Source: Acidobacteriaceae bacterium (GTDB lineage: Bacteria > Acidobacteriota > Terriglobia > Terriglobales > Acidobacteriaceae). Taken from it: a stretch of DNA of 64,000 nucleotides. A model generated the notes under the pieces. That model was given only the letters and a program-made list of their open reading frames with translations. It had not been told where the DNA came from and searched no databases. Of the stretch, positions 36,117 to 44,603 are shown in pieces (positions within the stretch are counted from its first letter, which is position 1; the number at the start of each line of letters is the position of its first letter). Both the position numbers and the translations under genes were made by a program. The DNA lies in NCBI GenBank assembly GCA_030041435.1, contig JASHNW010000065.1, forward strand, positions 50,127-114,126, in the 5' to 3' direction.

Positions 36117-38318
36117 ATGGTAAGCAGGAGAGGATTCCTTCAGTGGATGTCTGCACTCTCCGTCCCGGATCTGGTTCAACACAGCTGCCAGGCTGAGGCT
36201 GTGCGCGAAATGGTTCTCTCTCCGATGCCGGAGAACCAGCGCAGCACCGGCGCGACAGAAGCTTCACAATGGGGTTGCGGTAACGCGCTCATCCATATTC
36301 GCATTGCCGGATTGGAATCCAACTTCTGGTCACTTGAAAACCGCGAGACGGGGAAGCTCTGTCGCTTCGCCTGCCCGGTCTTCCCGATCGCCGGCAAGAG
36401 CGTGGTGTCAGCGTTGGAAAATCTGAGCATCGACCGGCCAGCACAGCTTCTCTCAAACGGTGCGACAGAATACTCCTTCAGGGGAAACCTTGTCGCAAAC
36501 CCCTCGTTGATGCTGCGGCTGACCTTTCGCATAGCGCCCGATAATCCTGTCGCCCGGTTCAGATATTCCCTGGAAGCCAATCAGTCAGAAGCATTTGTTC
36601 TAAGCAAAGCTGATGTCCCGCTCACTTATATCAGCACGTCCCTGGCTGAGAAGAGCTGGGTCAGGGAAGTGCGTTTGTCTGATTTCAATCTGATGCTCCA
36701 CTCCGATACCGTCAGTACAACTGATATCCCGTTCGCGTGGTTCACTGACCGGCTTGCGGTTGCTGGCCCGATTCTGCTGGCAGGAAGCACGGACAGTGAG
36801 GTTCTTCTGCTCGCTTATGAACATGGCGCGCAAATGCCCGACACATTTCTGCGCTTTGAGTTCGATCCCCGGCGCACGGTCGCGCTGGCTGGGGTTAAAG
36901 GAAACTACATACCGGGTCAGGCGATGAAGGTCTTCGAGACGGTATGGATGGAAGCTGCGGTGTCACCCGCCGAGACCGTTGCCAGTCACTTTCGCGCTTT
37001 TGTCCGCAAGTACATGGAGCTCAACGGAGAAAGCAGGCGCCCCTATTTGTTCTACAACACATGGAATTTCCAGGAACGCAATAAGTGGTGGAACAGAAAG
37101 GGATACCTCACTTCCTATAATCAGGAAAGGATACTGCAGGAGATCGACGTCGCCCATCGCCTCGGCCTTGAGATCTTCGTCATGGACACCGGATGGTATG
37201 TAAAGACCGGCGACTGGGAGGTGAATCGGGAACGTTTTCCCGACGGCCTCAGGAGCATCAGGGCTCGTCTGGATCAATACGGAATGAAACTTGGTCTCTG
37301 GTTTAATCCCACCATGGCCGCTGTCTCGAGCAATGCTCTGGCGAGGCACAGGCCCTGTATTCTCTCCTGGAAGGGAACGCTCGCCGAACCTGGGGACATA
37401 TGGGGCAGCGAAGCAAGCTACCCGATGTGTCTGGTCAGCGAATACGCCGATGCCTATGCTGACACGGTAATTCGCGTGGCCCGCGATACCGGAGCTCGTT
37501 ACTTCATCTGGGACGCCGTTTCACAGTATGGGTGCGACTCGCCGAATCACTGGCATGGGACCCCAACCAACAGCCAGGACGAACGTTCGGAGTCATACGC
37601 TTTTCAGCTTCCTCTGCAATTGATTCGCATCGCGGAGAAGGTGAAGCTCGCGTACCCCGACGCGATCTTTGATTTTGACATTACCGAGACCGGACGCGCC
37701 GTAGGCCTCAGCTTCCTGTCGGCAGGCCGATTCTTTCTCATCAATAACGGACCCTACCTGGCGGATTACGATCTGCCGCATACAGAGGGAGCCCAGAACG
37801 ACAATCTTTTCTTTTATCCCGGCCCCGCGCGCACGTGGATATGCCGCCAGCCCCTTACCTACGATGAGTGGATTCCCTCGAACCTTTTGCTTACGCACTA
37901 TTTTCCCGATGACCCTCGCTCCTCGCAGATGGTCAACATCGCCAGCCTGATCCTTGGTCAGAATGGGATATGGGGAGATCTTCCCGGTGTCTCAGATGCC
38001 GGGGTCGAGTGGATCGCGCAGGTGCTGCGCCTCTATAAGCAAATCCGGCAGGATGTGGCAGAAAGCGATCCCATCGTGACCGGCAACACCGCCGGGGTTT
38101 ACGAAGTTCGCGAAAAGATCTCCGTGGCCAGCCATCGAGGCCTCGTTGCTCTCTTTTCGCCAACCAACGGAAGAATCGTTTACGTGACCCGGCACACGCC
38201 TAACCGGTCTTTTTGGGCTACTCCCGACACGCGCGTCCGCTTTGATAACCAGGGACGAGCAGTTATCGAGAGCGATATGGAGTCTGGGGCAGCAATCGTG
38301 TTGTTTGGAGTCGACTGA
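36117..38318 (+). CDS. GH36-like alpha-galactosidase/melibiase-type glycosidase
   Basis: This 733-aa protein begins with a twin-arginine-like leader (SRRGFLQWMSALSV) and has an N-terminal beta-supersandwich domain of about 290 residues. A GH36/GH27-like barrel follows: RPYLFYNTWNFQERNKWWN, then EIFVMDTGWYVKTGDWEV and YGMKLGLWFNPTMAAVS. A candidate nucleophile Asp lies in ARYFIWDAVSQYG. The usual acid/base strand (normally ExCxxGG) is here DFDITETGRAVGLSFLS, which departs from classical alpha-galactosidases, so the specificity may differ. It follows the GH35-like gene on the same strand. Confidence 0.72.
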   Translation: MVSRRGFLQWMSALSVPDLVQHSCQAEAVREMVLSPMPENQRSTGATEASQWGCGNALIHIRIAGLESNFWSLENRETGKLCRFACPVFPIAGKSVVSALENLSIDRPAQLLSNGATEYSFRGNLVANPSLMLRLTFRIAPDNPVARFRYSLEANQSEAFVLSKADVPLTYISTSLAEKSWVREVRLSDFNLMLHSDTVSTTDIPFAWFTDRLAVAGPILLAGSTDSEVLLLAYEHGAQMPDTFLRFEFDPRRTVALAGVKGNYIPGQAMKVFETVWMEAAVSPAETVASHFRAFVRKYMELNGESRRPYLFYNTWNFQERNKWWNRKGYLTSYNQERILQEIDVAHRLGLEIFVMDTGWYVKTGDWEVNRERFPDGLRSIRARLDQYGMKLGLWFNPTMAAVSSNALARHRPCILSWKGTLAEPGDIWGSEASYPMCLVSEYADAYADTVIRVARDTGARYFIWDAVSQYGCDSPNHWHGTPTNSQDERSESYAFQLPLQLIRIAEKVKLAYPDAIFDFDITETGRAVGLSFLSAGRFFLINNGPYLADYDLPHTEGAQNDNLFFYPGPARTWICRQPLTYDEWIPSNLLLTHYFPDDPRSSQMVNIASLILGQNGIWGDLPGVSDAGVEWIAQVLRLYKQIRQDVAESDPIVTGNTAGVYEVREKISVASHRGLVALFSPTNGRIVYVTRHTPNRSFWATPDTRVRFDNQGRAVIESDMESGAAIVLFGVD

Positions 38319-38485
38319 AACGAGTGCCTTGATGAACTCGTTCCTGCATTACGGATGATGTTCCATCGTTGCAGCGGACGCGAACGGATGGGTTCCGGCT
38401 TGCCGGCACGGCTGCGGGTGCCGCTGAGGCCGGAGGTGATGTTTCCTGAAGAAAGCCGGCAGAGAATGGGAAAGGCGGAGTCGCC

Positions 38486-39271
38486 GTGAGGGCCATAAAG
38501 GACGGATTCGCGCATCAGTTCGCGGTTGTCACTGGGGCCGCGCGGGGCATTGGACGCGCCATCGCGGAACACCTCCACAGGGCCGGCGCTCGCTTATTCC
38601 TGGTCGATTGCAATGCCGCGGCCCTTGAGGAGACGACCAGGGTGCTGCGCGACTCGCATGGATCCGCGATCGACTGCGCAGTGGCAGATGTGGCCGATCC
38701 GGCAGCCATTGAGCGGCTGGCCGCGCAGGTCGCCAGTTGCGAGGAGCGCGTCGATGTTCTGGTCAACAACGCCGGAATTGAGTTTGATCTGCCCCTCGAG
38801 AAGGTCACGGCCGATATTTTCGATCGCGTGGTTGCCGTTAACCTGCGCGCGCCGCTGCTGCTCACCAAGGCCCTGGTGTCCCTGTTCTCCGAAGCGGGCG
38901 GCGCGATCGTCAACATCAGCTCCATTCACGCTCACCATGCCTTCCCCAATGCCATTCCCTACGCGTGTTCCAAGGCGGGCCTGGTCGCGCTGACGCGGAA
39001 TCTGGCGCTGGAACTGGCGCCGCGCGGGATTCGCGTGAACGCAGTGTGCCCGGGATACATCGATACGCCAATGTGGGACGAGTGGCTGCGCACGGCGAGC
39101 GATCCCGAAGCGCTGGCGCGAGAGACAGAAGCGCTGCATCCGTTGGGCCGGCGCGGCAGGCCGGAAGACGTGGCGTCGGCGGTGGCCTACCTTGCGTCCA
39201 CCGAGTCGGCCTGGGTAACCGGCACATGCCTGGTGGTGGACGGCGGGCTCACAATTCGCGCCCACCCCTGA
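38486..39271 (+). CDS. Short-chain dehydrogenase/reductase (SDR)
   Basis: This 261-aa cytoplasmic NAD(P)-dependent oxidoreductase has the cofactor motif VVTGAARGIGRAIAEHL, LVNNAGIEF, catalytic Ser in VNISSIHAH and the YxxxK motif in PYACSKAGLVAL. The C-terminal GTCLVVDGGLTI is typical of classical SDRs. GTG 38486 follows GGCGGAG by five bases. It opens a cluster with a PocR-AraC regulator, a zinc dehydrogenase and an enolase-superfamily enzyme. A role in oxidising a free sugar or sugar acid is likely by context. The 167-base gap before it shows no gene. Confidence 0.9.
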   Translation: MRAIKDGFAHQFAVVTGAARGIGRAIAEHLHRAGARLFLVDCNAAALEETTRVLRDSHGSAIDCAVADVADPAAIERLAAQVASCEERVDVLVNNAGIEFDLPLEKVTADIFDRVVAVNLRAPLLLTKALVSLFSEAGGAIVNISSIHAHHAFPNAIPYACSKAGLVALTRNLALELAPRGIRVNAVCPGYIDTPMWDEWLRTASDPEALARETEALHPLGRRGRPEDVASAVAYLASTESAWVTGTCLVVDGGLTIRAHP

Positions 39272-39352
39272 TGTCTGTGGCCGGAATTTCGACAGAAATC
39301 GTGGTAATCCGCTCTCGTCTGTTGATTTTTCGGTGTTCGAGTGTATGCGGCG

Positions 39353-41332
39353 ATGCATAAAATGACACTGCCCAAAGCAGGAACCATTCGGCTCCCCATG
39401 AAAAAGCAACAGGCAGCCCTGAGTGATGCACTCAGGCAGGAATTCAAAAAAGACATTGAGCTGTTCGAGTATTTTCTCGTGCTGCTGAACAGCTCGAGCC
39501 CCATCCGCAATGTGGAACTGATGTGGGCGGATGATCTGGAACTGCCCGATCCCGGGCAGTGGCCGAGCGTCAAGACTGAAGATGCTCTGGTACAGTTGCA
39601 GCCGGCTGGTGCGGATGCTCCGGGGCGCAGCTCGCCCAGCCCGAGCACATACTTCTGCGATCTGGTACATGGCTTCAGCGCACACGAGGAGCAGACCTGC
39701 GCGCGCAGTGACAAGCCTGCGAAGGAGCGGTGCCGTGCCACCGGGCGGACACAGGTCTATCCCTGCCATGTGGGACTGACCGATATCGCCGTTCCTGTGA
39801 TCTGCGAGGAGCGCTACCTGGGCACGCTGTTCAGCGGCCAGGTACTCACGGAACCACCGACAGCGGAGGGATTCGCTCGCGTGCGCGAGACTCTGGCAGG
39901 TCAGCCGCACATCGACATGGCCCGCCTTGAGGAAGCCTACTTCCGCATTCCGGTTGTGACCACGGCGCAGGTGGCTGAGATGGTGCGGATGTTGGAGGTC
40001 TTCGCTCGCTATCTGGCCAACGCATGGAAGCGTCTCGAAATCATGAGCGAGTTTCGGCAGATCCGGGAGCGGGAGCTGGCCCTGGACCGCCGTGAGTTCG
40101 TCGAGAAGCTGCTGTCGGGTCAGGCCGGAAGTCCGGCCTGCACTCTGGAAAGCCTGCATGGACTGGCCCGCAACCTTGGACTGGAGCGATTTCCGGATCG
40201 CGTCCTCCTGCTGCGCTTACAGGATCCTTTGGAGCGCACCATGGCAGAAAGTGCGCCGCGCGCCGGATCGGATCCTGTTTCCGCGGAAGCGATCGGCAGC
40301 CAGCTGCGGCTGCTGCGGGCAACGCAGGTGATTGAGGACCGCTGCAAAAGCTGGCCCAATACGCTCGCCACGGCGATCTCTGCGTCGGAGATTTGTGTCT
40401 TCACCAGCCAGCGATCGCGGAACTCCGGCCATGAGCGGCTGCTGCTCGATGAGATGGCGCACGTGCTGCTGCGGACGGCGCGCTCGCACGGCATGCTTGC
40501 AGCGCGCGTCGGTATCAGCGGGCAGCATCAGGAGCCAATGGAATTGCTGCGGGCCTGTCATGAGGCCGCCTCCGCGCTCGATGCCGGTCACGCGACCATG
40601 AGCTGGTTTGAAGCGCTGCCGGAGCGTCGCCATGATCCCACCCAAATGCTCGGCCGCGTGCTGAATGCCCTGCGGGCCGGGGATGCAGCCACAATGGCCT
40701 CAGCGCTGCGGGAGTTTCTTTCCGCTGCGGCGCCGGCAGGTGGAAGCGTTACTCAACTGGTGCAGGCACGCGGCCTGCTCACATGGGCCTGCGAACATCT
40801 GACGCGCGAAATTACCGAGCTGGGCGCCGGCATTCAGGCTGTTCAGGAAGCGCGCGAACGCGCTGTGCAGATCATCATGGTGTCACCCAGCTCGCTGGCC
40901 ATGGCGGAAGCCTTTCGCAGTCTGGCCGAAGAGTTGCGGCAGCAGGTTGTGCAGCTCTTCAGCCAGCGCGAGCAGAAGATTGTGATGGAGATCCTGCGCC
41001 TCATCCGCGAAATCGGACCGGACAAAGCGACGGTTCACAGTCTGGCAAAGGAGATGAAGCTTTCTGCCGGGCATCTGGGCCGGGTCTATAGCCGCACTAC
41101 AGGACACACGCTGGAGGAACTCCTCATCCGGCAGAAGCTGGAGATGAGCAAACGGCTGCTGCTGGACCCGCGCCTGCATGTCGCCGAGGTCGCCGATCGC
41201 TGCGGCTTCTGCAACCCCGCTTATTTCGCATCTGTTTTTAAGAAATACATGCAGTGCACCCCGCGCGCATATGCCAAACAGCCGCAGCGGTGGAGCACGT
41301 CGGAAACCATGCAGCCGCACATCCTGATGTGA
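39353..41332 (+). CDS. AraC-family regulator with N-terminal PocR sensory domain
   Basis: This transcription factor of about 659 aa senses a small molecule through a PocR domain at about residues 30-190. Its cysteine pattern is visible as YFCDLVHGF, EEQTCARSD, ERCRATG and VYPCHVGLTDIAVPV. A long central region follows, then an AraC-type double helix-turn-helix at the C terminus (VHSLAKEMKLSAGHLGRVYS and VAEVADRCGFCNPAYFASVF, ending KYMQCTPRAYAK). The start is uncertain: GTG 39341, ATG 39353, ATG 39362 and ATG 39398 are in frame and none has a strong ribosome-binding site. It is followed after 20 bases by the zinc dehydrogenase gene, its likely target. Confidence 0.85.
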   Translation: MHKMTLPKAGTIRLPMKKQQAALSDALRQEFKKDIELFEYFLVLLNSSSPIRNVELMWADDLELPDPGQWPSVKTEDALVQLQPAGADAPGRSSPSPSTYFCDLVHGFSAHEEQTCARSDKPAKERCRATGRTQVYPCHVGLTDIAVPVICEERYLGTLFSGQVLTEPPTAEGFARVRETLAGQPHIDMARLEEAYFRIPVVTTAQVAEMVRMLEVFARYLANAWKRLEIMSEFRQIRERELALDRREFVEKLLSGQAGSPACTLESLHGLARNLGLERFPDRVLLLRLQDPLERTMAESAPRAGSDPVSAEAIGSQLRLLRATQVIEDRCKSWPNTLATAISASEICVFTSQRSRNSGHERLLLDEMAHVLLRTARSHGMLAARVGISGQHQEPMELLRACHEAASALDAGHATMSWFEALPERRHDPTQMLGRVLNALRAGDAATMASALREFLSAAAPAGGSVTQLVQARGLLTWACEHLTREITELGAGIQAVQEARERAVQIIMVSPSSLAMAEAFRSLAEELRQQVVQLFSQREQKIVMEILRLIREIGPDKATVHSLAKEMKLSAGHLGRVYSRTTGHTLEELLIRQKLEMSKRLLLDPRLHVAEVADRCGFCNPAYFASVFKKYMQCTPRAYAKQPQRWSTSETMQPHILM

Positions 41333-41352
41333 GTACCTGGGGGGAGGAATGC

Positions 41353-42342
41353 ATGCGCGCATTGGTGTACACCGCACCTCGCCAGGTGGAGATGAAGGAT
41401 GTCCCCAGACCTTCTTCGGTCCCGGGCGAAACCGAGATTGCTGTGCTGGCCGCGGGCATTTGCGGATCGGACATCTCGGGATTTCTGGGGCACAGTCGGC
41501 GCCGCACTCCTCCGCTGGTTCTTGGCCATGAGCTGGTGGGTCGCACGCACGACGGGCGGCGGGTCGTCGTCAATCCGCTCATTAGCTGCGGCCGCTGCGC
41601 GGCCTGCCTGAGCGGCGCACAAAACCTCTGCGTCAGCTGGCGTCTGCTGGGGCTCGATCGCACCGCCGGCTGCTTTGCCGAGTTTGTGGCTTTACCTGAA
41701 GCGCAGGTCTGCGAAATTCCCGATACGCTGACCGATGAGCGTGCGCTGCTCACCGAACCGCTGGCCAACGTTGTCCATCTCTTCCGCATCGCCGCCCCCG
41801 CACCCTTCTTCCGCATGGGTATCGTTGGCGGAGGAACGATGGGCTCCCTGTCGCTGCTTACCGCGCTGTACCTCGGCGCGCACGAAGTGCTGGTGCAGGA
41901 CGTGAGCGAGGTTCGCCTGGATGTGGCGCGCCGCATGGGTGCCACGCTGGCTGTGAATGTCTCCACCGAGGAGGGCCGAGCCGAGTCACACCGCTTTGCC
42001 GCCCATGGTCTCGATCTCGTGCTGGATGCCTCTGGCACTGGCTCGGCGCGACAGGCGGCCTTCGATCTTTGCCGTCCAGGCGGGCTGGTGGTGCTGCTGG
42101 GTCTGAGCCAGGAGCGCAGCGAGATCGACTTCGTCGCCAGCATTCGCAAGGAACACCGCGTGGTCATGTCATTTGCCTATACGCCTGTCGACTTCGAGCG
42201 CTCGCTCGCGTTGCTGAAGGCGGGCGAGATCGATCTGACCCCCTGGACACGGGAGATGCCGCTCGATCAGGGCCAGCAGGCCTTCGACCGCATGGCGAAC
42301 GCGCCCGGGGATACGCTCAAGATGCTGTTGCGCGTGCAGTGA
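41353..42342 (+). CDS. Zinc-dependent alcohol/polyol dehydrogenase (MDR superfamily)
   Basis: This 329-aa medium-chain dehydrogenase carries the catalytic-zinc residues in GICGSDISGF and the GHELVG motif, plus the four-cysteine structural zinc loop in LISCGRCAACLSGAQNLC. The nucleotide-binding motif is GIVGGGTMGSLSLL. ATG 41353 follows GGGGAGGA. It lies directly downstream of the PocR-AraC gene and next to an enolase-superfamily dehydratase, so oxidation of a sugar, polyol or sugar acid is probable. The enzyme resembles threonine/sorbitol/galactitol dehydrogenases in plan. Confidence 0.88.
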   Translation: MRALVYTAPRQVEMKDVPRPSSVPGETEIAVLAAGICGSDISGFLGHSRRRTPPLVLGHELVGRTHDGRRVVVNPLISCGRCAACLSGAQNLCVSWRLLGLDRTAGCFAEFVALPEAQVCEIPDTLTDERALLTEPLANVVHLFRIAAPAPFFRMGIVGGGTMGSLSLLTALYLGAHEVLVQDVSEVRLDVARRMGATLAVNVSTEEGRAESHRFAAHGLDLVLDASGTGSARQAAFDLCRPGGLVVLLGLSQERSEIDFVASIRKEHRVVMSFAYTPVDFERSLALLKAGEIDLTPWTREMPLDQGQQAFDRMANAPGDTLKMLLRVQ

Positions 42343-42348
42343 AGAACA

Positions 42349-43482
42349 CTACTGGACCACGCGGTAGCGCTCGATTGTCTCCTGGTTCAGGGTGACGCCC
42401 AGCCCCGGCCGCTGCGGAACGCGCACGCAACCGTCCTGCTCAACAGGGAAATGCTCGATGGTCGTTCGCCAGCGCAGGGGAGAACGGCTGAGCGAGAATT
42501 CCAGGGGCTCCTCGTCAGCCTGGGCGGCGAGAAAGTGCAGGTTGGCGGCGATCTCAATGTTCGTCTTATAACCGTGGGTAATCACACGCTTGCCGCGCGC
42601 GCCAGCCTCCGCTGCAATCCGCAGGATGCCGGTGAAGCCGCCCACCTGCGAGATGTCAGGCTGGCAGATGCTGGCGCCGCCGTGGTCCATCATCTCGATG
42701 AATTCGCGGACACTGGTCAACCCCAGATCGCCCACGCCAGTGGGAATTCCATGCCGGCTCATCTCCAGATGACCCTCCACGTCATCCAGCGGAAGAGGCG
42801 CTTCGAGAAACCAGATGCCGGCCTCGCGAAAGGCGGGGAACAGGCGCAGACCTTCGGCTGCGGTGCGATACGACAGCGCTGCGTCGACAATCAGATGTGC
42901 CTGGTCCCCGGCCTGCTGGCGCGCCGCTGTCAGCAGGCGTCCGGTTAGCGCGATGTCCTCCATCCACCAGGGGTCCGCGGCAAATTTGAAATTGCGAAGA
43001 TTTTTCGCCTGCCCTTCTGCAATCTGCGCCCGCACTTCTTCCGCCGTCTGCGCCATGGGATAGATGGTCCCGTAGGCTGGCACCCGGTCGCGCCGAGCGC
43101 CTCCCAGGAGCGCATGGATCGGTTTGCCTTCGATCTTGCCGCGCAGGTCCCACAGCGCCAGATCGACGCCGCCGATGGCATGCATCATCAGGCCGCGCCG
43201 TCCCACATAGTCTGTCGACTCATACATACGGTGCCACAGTTGCTCCGGATCCGCCGGGTCAGCGCCGGTGAGGATGGCGGAGAGGGATCGTGCATGATTG
43301 TGTGCCGAGGGACCTCGGACAATGGCCTGAATTGCAGGAGCCATCGACTCCGTCTCGCCCACGCCGACGAGTCCACTGTCGGTGTGCACAACCAGGACGC
43401 AATCGTCGTACGAGCCGTCGAACAGCTCGATGAGCGGATCCTCGGCGCGCAGATGGATGGCTTCAATACCGATAATCTTCAT
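42349..43482 (-). CDS. Enolase-superfamily sugar-acid dehydratase (mandelate racemase/muconate lactonizing type)
   Basis: This 377-aa enzyme belongs to the mandelate-racemase branch of the enolase superfamily. The N-terminal capping domain is MKIIGIEAIHLRAEDPLIEL. The barrel has GGVDLALWDLRGKIEGKP, a basic strand RNFKFAAD, metal-ligand strands LIVDAALSY and FLEAPLPLDD, and GVGDLGL and HGYKTNIEIAANLHF near the end. Such enzymes remove water from aldonates or uronates. The start ATG 43482 gives the usual length. It is convergent with the zinc dehydrogenase (six-base gap) and divergent from the second EamA pair. The exact sugar acid is not readable. Confidence 0.85.
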   Translation of the reverse strand: MKIIGIEAIHLRAEDPLIELFDGSYDDCVLVVHTDSGLVGVGETESMAPAIQAIVRGPSAHNHARSLSAILTGADPADPEQLWHRMYESTDYVGRRGLMMHAIGGVDLALWDLRGKIEGKPIHALLGGARRDRVPAYGTIYPMAQTAEEVRAQIAEGQAKNLRNFKFAADPWWMEDIALTGRLLTAARQQAGDQAHLIVDAALSYRTAAEGLRLFPAFREAGIWFLEAPLPLDDVEGHLEMSRHGIPTGVGDLGLTSVREFIEMMDHGGASICQPDISQVGGFTGILRIAAEAGARGKRVITHGYKTNIEIAANLHFLAAQADEEPLEFSLSRSPLRWRTTIEHFPVEQDGCVRVPQRPGLGVTLNQETIERYRVVQ

Positions 43483-43668
43483 AGGATTTTCCCGTCCGCT
43501 TTCGATTCCGGACGCGCCGCGCTGATGATAAAACCCCGAGGCGGGCCTTTTGCGGCGCAAACGGTCAGAACGAAAGAATGATCCTCAAAACAGGAGCCAG
43601 CACACCCCGCTGCCATTGCCCGCGCTTCTCTGCGGCCGGTATCCTCGGCTGGGTGTGAAAGAGGCTCG

Positions 43669-44124
43669 GTGAGCGCATTGAACCGATTCAGAGCGATGCC
43701 ACTGTGGCTGCTGTGGTCGCTGGCAACGATCGTGCTCTGGGGCACGTGGGGGATGGTCTCCAAGATTGCCTCCACCGGCGTGGACGCATACCTGAACCAG
43801 CTGTTTTATACCGCTGGCCTCACGCCGCTGATGGCCTTTGTCGCGTGGACGGTGTACAGGAGCAAAGCTGGGAGAAAGCGTGAGGGGCAAGCTGCGGGCG
43901 TGTTCTGGGCCTTCTTGACCGGCATCCTGGGTGGTTTGGGAAACATCGCCTTCTTCGAGGCTCTGGTGAAGGGTGGCAAGGCCTCCGTAGTGGCGCCCGT
44001 CACGGCGCTTTTTCCGTTGGTCACCGTGCTGCTCGCGCTCGTCTTCCTCAGGGAACGGCTGAGCCGAGTGCAGTGGCTCGGCCTGGGTCTGGCCTTCGCT
44101 GCGATTTATCTTTTGAGCGCCTGA
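43669..44124 (+). CDS. Half-size EamA/DMT transporter subunit
   Basis: This 151-aa inner-membrane half-transporter has about five helices: LLWSLATIVLWGTWGMVSK, then GVFWAFLTGILGGLGNIAFF and the conserved GGKASVVAPVTALFPLVTVL. GTG 43669 follows GAGG by four bases. It is paired with a different EamA half at 44145 after 20 bases, in the same order as the pair at 24330-25226. The pair presumably imports or exports the sugar or sugar acid handled by the surrounding enzymes. Confidence 0.85.
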   Translation: MSALNRFRAMPLWLLWSLATIVLWGTWGMVSKIASTGVDAYLNQLFYTAGLTPLMAFVAWTVYRSKAGRKREGQAAGVFWAFLTGILGGLGNIAFFEALVKGGKASVVAPVTALFPLVTVLLALVFLRERLSRVQWLGLGLAFAAIYLLSA

Positions 44125-44144
44125 GTGCGGGAAGGGAAGAGGCG

Positions 44145-44603
44145 ATGCACGCGTGGTTAGGGTTTGCCGCCCTGGCGCTGGTGCTCTGGGGCATCACCGG
44201 GGTGACACAGAAGCTCTCGACCAATCGCATCTCGAGCGAGCGTTCTTTCCTGTGGTTCTGCTGGGCGATGGTGACACTCTCCGGAGCCGTCCTGCTTGTG
44301 GAGCGCCCTGACTACACCCTGCGAGGCATAGTCGTGATCTGTTCGATCGCCGGCGGCGCCCTGAATGGTCTTGGCGCGTGGACCAGCTTCCGCGCCCTGG
44401 AGTCGGGCGGCAAAGCCTCCATCGTCATTTCGCTCATTTCGCTTTACCCGTTGCTGACTGTGGTCCTGGCCGTGCTCCTGTTGCACGAGCGCCTGACCTG
44501 GATGCAGTCCGCCGGCGCGGTCACTGCGATCGCAGCCGCGATCCTGCTGTCTCTGGAGCCAGCCTCGAAAACGGGTCCATCATCCGGCAGCAGCGCTGAT
44601 TAA
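44145..44603 (+). CDS. Half-size EamA/DMT transporter subunit (KLSTN type)
   Basis: This 152-aa membrane protein is the partner of the preceding EamA half. It has LGFAALALVLWGITGVTQKL, the shared KLSTNRISSE motif and LESGGKASIVISLISLYPLL. Start ATG 44145 follows GGGAAGAGG. Its stop overlaps the stop of the convergent epimerase-like gene by four bases. It resembles the protein at 24330 more than its own neighbour, so the two loci carry parallel heterodimeric pairs. Confidence 0.85.
   Translation: MHAWLGFAALALVLWGITGVTQKLSTNRISSERSFLWFCWAMVTLSGAVLLVERPDYTLRGIVVICSIAGGALNGLGAWTSFRALESGGKASIVISLISLYPLLTVVLAVLLLHERLTWMQSAGAVTAIAAAILLSLEPASKTGPSSGSSAD

Noticed and set aside
38594..40159. A 521-codon minus-strand frame across the SDR and PocR-AraC genes
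   Set aside because: It spans two well-supported genes and has no recognisable motif.
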